Shown: piece after piece, positions 6,814-11,007 of the stretch
Layout: the number at the start of each line of letters is the position of its first letter
Position numbering within the stretch: position 1 is the first letter of the stretch
Assembly (NCBI GenBank): GCA_003024985.2
Contig: PXIH01S0009019.1
Reading direction: 5' to 3' (one strand)
Length of the DNA stretch: 11,007 bases
Source: Euperipatoides rowelli
Lineage: Eukaryota; Onychophora; Udeonychophora; Euonychophora; Peripatopsidae
Made by a program: the position numbers and the translations under genes
Notes under the pieces: model-generated
Databases searched by the model: none
Told to the model about the DNA's origin: nothing
What the model saw: only the letters and a program-made list of their open reading frames with translations

Positions 6814-6906
6814 ATCTTTATATCTATCTCTATCATTTTGTCTCACCTTCCTCCTTTCATCCATAAGTTTAAAAGCATCTTCAGTAAACATGGATTTTGC
6901 CTTTTT
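6814..6906 (-). pseudogene. LINE ORF2 linker between endonuclease and reverse transcriptase
   Basis: The stretch reads KSMFTEDAFKLMDERRKVRQ and then NDRDRYKD before a TAA. LINE proteins carry a (K)PW-T-E---LM-ERRK--- segment between the nuclease and the polymerase, so this piece fits both in wording and in position. Confidence 0.8.
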
Positions 6907-6998
6907 TTCTTTTGAAATCCTATTTCCTCTTTTGCTGTTTGATGAATTATGACCTTAACCTTGTTCCATCTTTCATTAAGATTACCTTGTCTTAATCA

Positions 6999-7288
6999 AC
7001 TATTGTTTCTAAAGTTTTCTCTTAGTTCTTCAACCATCCATCTTCTATTTTTGTTGTTCTTAATCTGAGATTTTAAATTGATCTCTAATCTGCAGACTAC
7101 AGTGTCGTGGTCTGATCCACAGTCAGCTCTTGGCATGACTTTTCAGGGTTTTAACTGTTTTCATATCTCTTGAAAGTTATGATGATATTTATAGGATTTT
7201 TTATCGTTCCATTTGGTGAAGTCCAAGTATGTCTGCTACTGCTTTTCTGTTCAAACCAGGTGTTTGAAATCCATGATTCTTGGCTGTT
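6999..7288 (-). pseudogene. LINE APE endonuclease, C-terminal half (two frames)
   Basis: Two open segments together read as the end of an APE-type nuclease, which nicks target DNA to prime reverse transcription. The first (7154-7288, 45 codons) has SWISNTWFEQ and then TWTSPNG, where the family usually has TWTSPDG-----IDYIL. The second (6999-7130, 44 codons, different frame) starts RADCGSDHDTVVCRLEINLK; the SDH histidine is the general base of the APE fold and is retained. A TAA at 7151-7153 and a frame change lie between them. The wording is closest to RTE-type elements as I know them. Confidence 0.92.
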
Positions 7289-7367
7289 AGAAAAATGGAC
7301 AAGTACTGTAAGTTACTTCTATTATACTTTTTCCTAATCTCCATGGGCTGACTGTACTTCTGTCTCA

Positions 7368-7397
7368 ATCTTGTCCTACTTTAGCATTCCAATCACT
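7368..7397 (-). pseudogene. LINE endonuclease catalytic motif DWNAKVG
   Basis: Ten codons read SDWNAKVGQD, matching the (G)D(W/F)NAKVG catalytic loop of APE endonucleases, in which Asp and Asn are active-site residues. The first glycine is replaced by serine. The preceding hydrophobic strand (DVVII) is one frame off. Further upstream, EEGIEQFYNLLEDLL at about 7440-7485 fits the helix before this strand. Confidence 0.88.
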
Positions 7398-7599
7398 TTT
7401 ATAATCACCACATCTTTAAATTTCTTTCTTTGTAACAGGTCTTCTAGCAGATTGTAAAACTGTTCAATTCCTTCTTCCTTGCTATATGCCATTAGAGCAT
7501 AGAAATATATAAGTAGATTTATTTTCTTCTCTTCATACATCCCTCATGTCTTGCCATATCCTCTTTCACTATAAATCATATTCATCTTTTCATGGTATT

Positions 7600-7730
7600 C
7601 CTGAAGCCCATATTTTCTTCCCAGAAGTCCAAGATTACCAATATCTCAATTTCTTCTCTAGTCATTTCATTACACACCTCTGCTAATCTAATTTTCCAAT
7701 TCAGTTAAGACTTCTTACATTCATTTTCTG
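7600..7730 (-). pseudogene. LINE endonuclease N-terminus (decayed)
   Basis: MNVRSLN is followed, after a frame break, by WKIRLAEVCNEMTREEIEIL. LINE endonucleases commonly open with a (W)NVR(S/T)LN strand, a KL-E---EM helix and then an IDILG strand, so this is probably the start of the nuclease domain. The catalytic ETHW-type motif that should follow is not clearly readable. Confidence 0.6.
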
Positions 7731-7788
7731 ATTTTCTGTTAATCTCTTATTGCTGCTTCCTTTGTTGTTGACGGTTCCCTTGTTGTTT

Positions 7789-7946
7789 ATGGTTCCCAAT
7801 GTAACTAATTTGACAAGTCCAATCTCACTGGATACTGAATCACACTGATTGCCAATCTGATCACATGACTTTTCCCATAGTAATTGGTTTGATACATCCA
7901 GCCTCATGGGATACTGAATCACACAGTGCTAGTCAGATGGCATGAC
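7789..7946. repeat. 79-bp tandem dimer at the LINE 5' end
   Basis: Two imperfect copies follow each other with a 79-bp period. Each has a TCCCA(A/T) block, then GTAA(C/T)T near 7801 and 7880, then a shared GGATACTGAATCACAC, and ends CATGAC at 7869 and 7946. They lie directly upstream (in LINE orientation) of the endonuclease start. Repeated monomers at the 5' end that act as internal promoter units are known in several LINE families; that role here is inferred. Confidence 0.85.
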
Positions 7947-8218
7947 AAACTAAAAAAAATATTTGACTTTTCCATGAGTTTTCAAAGGTGGCTTATACTG
8001 CACAAGGTTCCAAAAACTAGGTACAATATTGTTTGTGATCAGAATTTTCCTTCCCTAGTTAAGCTGCCTTGCTGGCTGAAGAGCCTTATCTACTCTGCAG
8101 ACTGTCCGGGACTGTTTATTTATTATTCACAGCTACCACTATATCTAGTATGCATTACAGGATTCTCAGTGTGTGTAGACTCGCCTGGTTGCATTCAGCT
8201 CTGCAGCTATAAAAATCC
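7947..8218 (-). other. GC-richer stretch, possible LINE 5' untranslated region
   Basis: The stretch is noticeably less AT-rich than either flank, especially from 8050 to 8210, and ends abruptly at AAATCCTTAAAAAAA. Placed upstream of the tandem dimer in minus-strand orientation, it could be LINE 5' UTR. A plus-strand frame of about 98 codons spans it (7926-8222) but resembles no protein family, and I do not regard it as a gene. Confidence 0.4.
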
Positions 8219-8929
8219 TTAAAAAAATATATGGAAAAAGTATGTCATCATTTTTGGATAGACCCAATAATTAACTAGTTGATTCAACTTGTTTCATTTT
8301 ACTGATTATGAGCAAAATAGAAATTTATATGAATTAGACTATTCATTCTTTTATATATAGAACTAGTTTAAGTGATAATCTTTGTTAAATAAAATTAATT
8401 TTATACCGTTGCCATAATTAGTGACAACATAATTATCTATCAATCTTCTGATCATAAAAGATGCCTGAATTAGAGAGTGACCAAACAGATAGCAGATCAC
8501 CTTTTTTTCTCCACTTATGTTTGTACATCACTTCCTTGCTTTACTTAAAAAACTCAAGACATTGACATGAAATAGAACCAACATGCAAACTTGCAAAGCT
8601 ATGACAAATGAGGATGTAACTCTAAATAAAATGGGTCAAGTAGAGGAACTTTTAAAAAATTTGTAAAAAAAAAAAGGTGTTCTGAGGGGGAGGAAATATA
8701 ATTGCTGCAATTGCCAAACATATAGAGCAATAACAATCAGACCAAGGACAAACACAGTTTCAATACTGTCATTGCCTATAGGCATGGGATAGGACAAATG
8801 AGTTGGAATAACTTTGATAGCATCACAAAAGTATTAGAATAATGGAACAGGGGATATAATCAAAGTCAAAGAGATAGTTTTACACCCAAATGAAACATAT
8901 GCAGCTAGGGTATTAGGAAAGAAAGTGCA
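8219..8929. other. Mostly unassigned; right part may be the 5' region of the plus-strand LINE
   Basis: Positions 8219-8460 are plain AT-rich DNA. From about 8460 onward, base composition becomes A-rich on the plus strand, like the LINE that follows, so ORF1 or 5' UTR remnants may be present, but no motif is legible. An A-run lies at 8666-8676. Confidence 0.45.
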
Positions 8930-8984
8930 TGATGTGCGAAATGGCAAAACAAGGATGGCAACCTGAAATGTAGGAGAATGCAGC

Positions 8985-9120
8985 TCAGAGTAAAAATAGA
9001 ACAAATTGCCAGACCTAAAGATTAGCATTATCAGTAGGCCTATACAAGAAACTCACCTACCAAAAGGAAGCTCATATACAGACAACTCTAGTTGGCATTA
9101 CAATGGAGCCCAAGAAATTG
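8985..9120 (+). pseudogene. Second LINE endonuclease, ET(H) motif region
   Basis: One frame gives KLPDLKISIISRPIQETHLP and then KGSSYTDNSSWHYNGAQEIG. APE nucleases of LINEs have L----I-I--LQET(H/R)L at this point, where the Glu is a metal-binding catalytic residue, followed by a segment on the target-DNA side and a GAQ-GV strand. The following MLRNSNI is in another frame. Confidence 0.72.
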
Positions 9121-9313
9121 GGGTATAATGCTGAGGAATAGTAATATTCATCAAAAGGTAATGAACATTAGAATCAATAAATTCATTCCAACCAGTAATA
9201 GCTTACGCATGGCATACCTACAAGTAGGATGCAAGAAATGTATGGTAATCAAATACGTTTCTAGTCAAACCGTTAACCGTTATATGTATAGGAAGACAAG
9301 AGATGGCATTCCA

Positions 9314-9629
9314 GATACTTCAATAATCATTGGATAAGACTTTAATGCACACATAGGATTGATGATTTAAGTGAAGAGGACAAACAGTTCATAGGAACAA
9401 CACTCAAACATCAAAAATGTAATGAAAATGGGTGCCAGCTTAAAATACATGTACAGCTGTTTGACCTAAACATCCAAACAACTAAAGCTAAGCCAAAAAT
9501 TAATTTAACAACCTGGACAAATGGAAATTTGGAGTCTCAAGACCACATGCTACATTAGATTGGATAATTGAAAAAAACATATTAAAGGATGTACCAACAG
9601 ACCACAAACTAATAAAAGCAGAAATACAA
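9314..9629 (+). pseudogene. Second LINE endonuclease, catalytic loop to C-terminal TDH
   Basis: Three overlapping frames carry the C-terminal half. DTSIIIG-stop-DFNAHIG at 9314-9358 is the GDFNA(H/K)(I/V)G loop with its Gly codon turned to TAA. The open stretch 9346-9555 (70 codons) includes DLSEEDKQFIGTTLKH and then NLTTWTNGN, the strand with the conserved TTW. The frame then shifts to one with RPHATLDWIIEKNILKDV and TDHKLIKAEIQ (9540-9629), where the TDH histidine corresponds to the catalytic SDH of APE folds. A TAG follows at 9630. Confidence 0.88.
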
Positions 9630-9775
9630 TAGTGAGTTGACATTGATGAGCACACACAGGAGCAAGAAAGTCCCTAAATCTGAAAAAAGTGTCACCTGGA
9701 AAGGATAAAAATTCCAAGCAAGAGACTTAACTTCCAGCTGTATCCAAAAAGTTCTCAGAAACCAAGACTCTAAAG
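9630..9775 (+). pseudogene. Second LINE, linker left of the hAT insertion
   Basis: Low-complexity Lys/Ser-rich reading (for example KVPKSEKSVTWKG) continues after the nuclease until the hAT target site. This is where LINE proteins have a poorly conserved basic linker. No specific motif is diagnostic. Confidence 0.5.
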
Positions 9776-10090
9776 CAGTGTTTTCCAAACAGGGTGTTGA
9801 GACAAACTGGTGTGTACTCAACAGTCATAAAGGGTCACTTCCCAAAGCATACGTATAATATTTTCTACAATCAAAGTTTTAATATATTTTTTAAAAATAT
9901 AGTAAATTTACCCACATACAAGCACTGCAATGACTATTTTCAGGGCATAGAGTTACCTTGAAATCAAATGAGTAGCAATATTGAGAGCTTTGAGAATAAA
10001 AAAAATACTCTCAACTCTACTGGGTGTCACAATTTTTTTTTCAATATCGTCATCAAGGTGTCGCAACAGAAAAAAGTTTGGAAACCACTG
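9776..10090. mobile_element. Non-autonomous hAT-type element (315 bp) with perfect 8-bp target duplication, nested in the second LINE
   Basis: The left end reads CAGTGTTTTCCAAAC and the right end, reverse-complemented, CAGTGGTTTCCAAAC: one mismatch in 15. CTCTAAAG flanks both sides exactly (9768-9775 and 10091-10098). The length, short ends and 8-bp duplication identify a MITE-like hAT derivative. It has no coding capacity; the minus-strand open frames that cross its edges (9609-9821 and 9953-10159) are chance. Its ends differ from both other hAT elements in the window, so three separate hAT families are represented. Confidence 0.93.
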
Positions 10091-10590
10091 CTCTAAAGAA
10101 ATGGAGGCAAATAAAGCAAGGTCATAGAAGGTCTTAACTGCAACAAGCTGCCCCAGCAACTCAACAAACCATCCTCCTCTAAATCATCAGGGTGAGGAAA
10201 GCCATACTGTAGTTAAAATACAAAAAGCATAATACATCTATAGAAAGTCAGAAGATCCTGAGAACAAAATGACAAAGTGACCAGAGAAAACAGACAAAAA
10301 GACAAGGAACACAAAAACTGTAAATAGATTTCTTCCAAAACATTGTAAAGCTACACCCTCTCCAAAGATTACACCAGCCATATAAATATTGAGAAAAAAA
10401 AAAGAACAAATGAAATGAAAAGAAACAAAGATTCCTCACCCTGTCGAAATAAGAGGAAGATTTGGCATTTCATAGAGGGCAGTGGACAGGACTAATTAGG
10501 GAAAAAGACTAGTGGCCTATAACAAGTGCAGCCACAAAGACAGAGATTACATACAGAGTAAATGCATAGATACCAAACTCAGTCCCTTAA
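10091..10590 (+). pseudogene. Second LINE, linker between endonuclease and reverse transcriptase
   Basis: A-rich plus-strand sequence encodes mostly Lys, Thr and Asn in all frames. Near 10443-10490 one frame gives RKIWHFIEGSGQD, which could match the helix found before motif 0 in LINE polymerases. Otherwise nothing is diagnostic, and its assignment rests on lying between recognised parts of the same element. Confidence 0.55.
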
Positions 10591-10890
10591 CTAGATAGCA
10601 TAAGTGCAGAAATGCTGAAAGCAGCACCAAATGAATAAAATGAAAACATTGTTGAAATCATGACTAGAGCCTAGATAGAGAATGAAATCCAAGAGAAGTA
10701 GACAACCACTATACAAGTGTCAATTTTGAAAATCCAAAACTCTAGAGAAACCACAGACTACAGGTGAATCACATTTTGCAGTAATAGTGTAGAACGGCCA
10801 TACTGCACTTATAAGTGGCCTTCTTATCAAACAGATCTAGAGACAATCATGTGTTTACAACAAGGAGAATCATAGAAGACTGGTGAGAAG
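10591..10890 (+). pseudogene. Second LINE, reverse transcriptase N-terminal motifs
   Basis: The stretch begins with LDSISAEMLKAAPNE (10591-10635, then TAA), matching motif 0 (GID-I-AEMLKA). DYR-stop-ITFCSN at 10756-10785 matches the NYRGITLLS motif, with the Gly codon turned to TGA. DNHVFTTRRIIEDW at 10842-10883 matches the helix that reads D-IFTLR-IIE in many LINEs. The basic QAGFR motif that should lie between the last two is not legible. Confidence 0.82.
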
Positions 10891-10920
10891 GCAAAATAAA
10901 TTTTATATTAGTGTTAGATC

Positions 10921-11007
10921 TGTAAAAAAGCATTTGACTCGGTTGACCTTGGAGCAATAGTTGCAATACTAAAACATCATAAAGTTCCACATTTTCTAAT
11001 AAATAGA
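10921..11007 (+). pseudogene. Second LINE, reverse transcriptase motif A, cut by window edge
   Basis: Twenty-nine codons are open to the end of the window and begin CKKAFDSVDLGAIVAILKHH. This is motif A, normally (V/I)DF-KAFDS(V/I)D followed by a LW-IL---G-P helix. The catalytic first Asp would lie one frame back (LVLDL before a TAA), so a frameshift falls inside the motif. Motif B, the (Y/F)ADD box and the thumb are expected beyond 11007. Confidence 0.85.

Larger units (their letters stand above)
4402..7730 (-). mobile_element. Decayed APE-type non-LTR retrotransposon (LINE), nearly full coding length
   Basis: Reading the minus strand from right to left, the expected order of a LINE ORF2 is preserved. 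It starts with an endonuclease with DWNAKVG, TWTSPNG and ADCGSDH motifs, followed by a KLMDERR linker. The reverse transcriptase then shows GKASGIDNIP, IPKK, FRTIS, FVDFEKAFDRVD and YADD. A C-terminal tail carries WCARRMLKRKWIDLIRNEEVL and then REWLDDLKDW. Domain order and motif wording are closest to RTE-like elements as I know them, but the clade should be checked. Stops and frameshifts break the frame at least ten times, so it is dead. A 607-bp hAT (5595-6201) and a (TA)35 tract interrupt it. Without the hAT, the coding stretch is about 2.7 kb. The true ends are not defined: 3' sequence may reach to about 4192 and 5' sequence to about 8218. Confidence 0.93.
8930..11007 (+). mobile_element. 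Second APE-type LINE, decayed and cut by the window edge
   Basis: Plus-strand fragments follow LINE ORF2 order. A possible endonuclease start lies near 8940-9060 (GKTRMAT then NVG; later QETHLPKGSSYTDNS). A DFNAHIG catalytic loop is at 9338-9358, with a nuclease C-terminal half to 9629. Reverse transcriptase motifs lie at 10591 (SAEMLKAAPNE), 10756 (DYR-ITF) and 10921 (KKAFDSVD). The motif wording differs from the minus-strand LINE (DFNAHIG against DWNAKVG, AEMLKAAP against IEFLK), so it is a different family in the opposite orientation. Stops and frameshifts are frequent. A 315-bp hAT sits inside it. The rest of the reverse transcriptase should continue to the right of the window. I do not assign a clade. 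Confidence 0.9.

Noticed and set aside
7926-8222. 98-codon plus-strand frame
   Set aside because: It has no family resemblance; the region is better explained as the 5' part of the minus-strand LINE, read on the wrong strand.
10248-10439. 63-codon minus-strand Phe/Cys-rich frame
   Set aside because: It is antisense to the A-rich linker of the second LINE; the Phe-rich content comes from A-runs on the other strand.
1-11007. CRISPR array, prokaryotic operon, rRNA or tRNA gene
   Set aside because: There are no regularly spaced identical repeats, no gene clusters with ribosome binding sites, and no conserved RNA cores anywhere in the window.

Overview
The window looks like repeat-rich, AT-rich (very roughly 30% GC by eye) animal nuclear DNA. 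It has no operons, no bacterial-style gene packing, no tRNA or rRNA gene that I can recognise, and no long intact reading frame. Its recognisable content is decayed transposable elements: an APE-type LINE on the minus strand, a different LINE on the plus strand, a Copia-type scrap, and three short hAT-type elements whose ends and 8-bp target duplications can be read directly. This mix fits an arthropod best (perhaps an insect), but that is inference; no host protein confirms the taxon.

Layout. Positions 1-360 hold a small tandem repeat and an imperfect inverted-repeat pair around a more GC-balanced block. Positions 1248-1406 keep a readable piece of Copia-type RNase H, possibly followed by a 3' LTR. 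Positions 1995-2782 are a complete non-autonomous hAT element with a perfect target duplication. The next stretch (2791-4191) is AT-rich and unique-looking. It contains a perfect 42-bp palindrome (3017-3058), a weak splice-donor/exon candidate (3196-3260) and a strikingly good 75-nt hairpin (3608-3682) bounded by GTAAG and AG, like a mirtron or pre-miRNA.

From about 4402 to 7730 the minus strand carries most of one LINE. In its own 5'-to-3' order it shows the end of the APE endonuclease, a linker, the reverse transcriptase (fingers, motif A, YADD) and the C-terminal tail, broken by stops and frameshifts. It was later hit by a 607-bp hAT element (5595-6201) and carries a (TA)35 microsatellite. 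Just upstream of it lies a 79-bp tandem dimer (about 7789-7946), then a GC-richer stretch to 8218 that may be its 5' untranslated region.

From about 8930 to beyond the right edge the plus strand carries a second, different LINE: endonuclease motifs, a 315-bp hAT insertion (9776-10090), then the start of the reverse transcriptase, running off the window at motif A. I see no working gene set here. What can be read is a history: LINEs inserted, decayed, and were then used as landing sites by hAT elements. The least explained object is the hairpin at 3608-3682.
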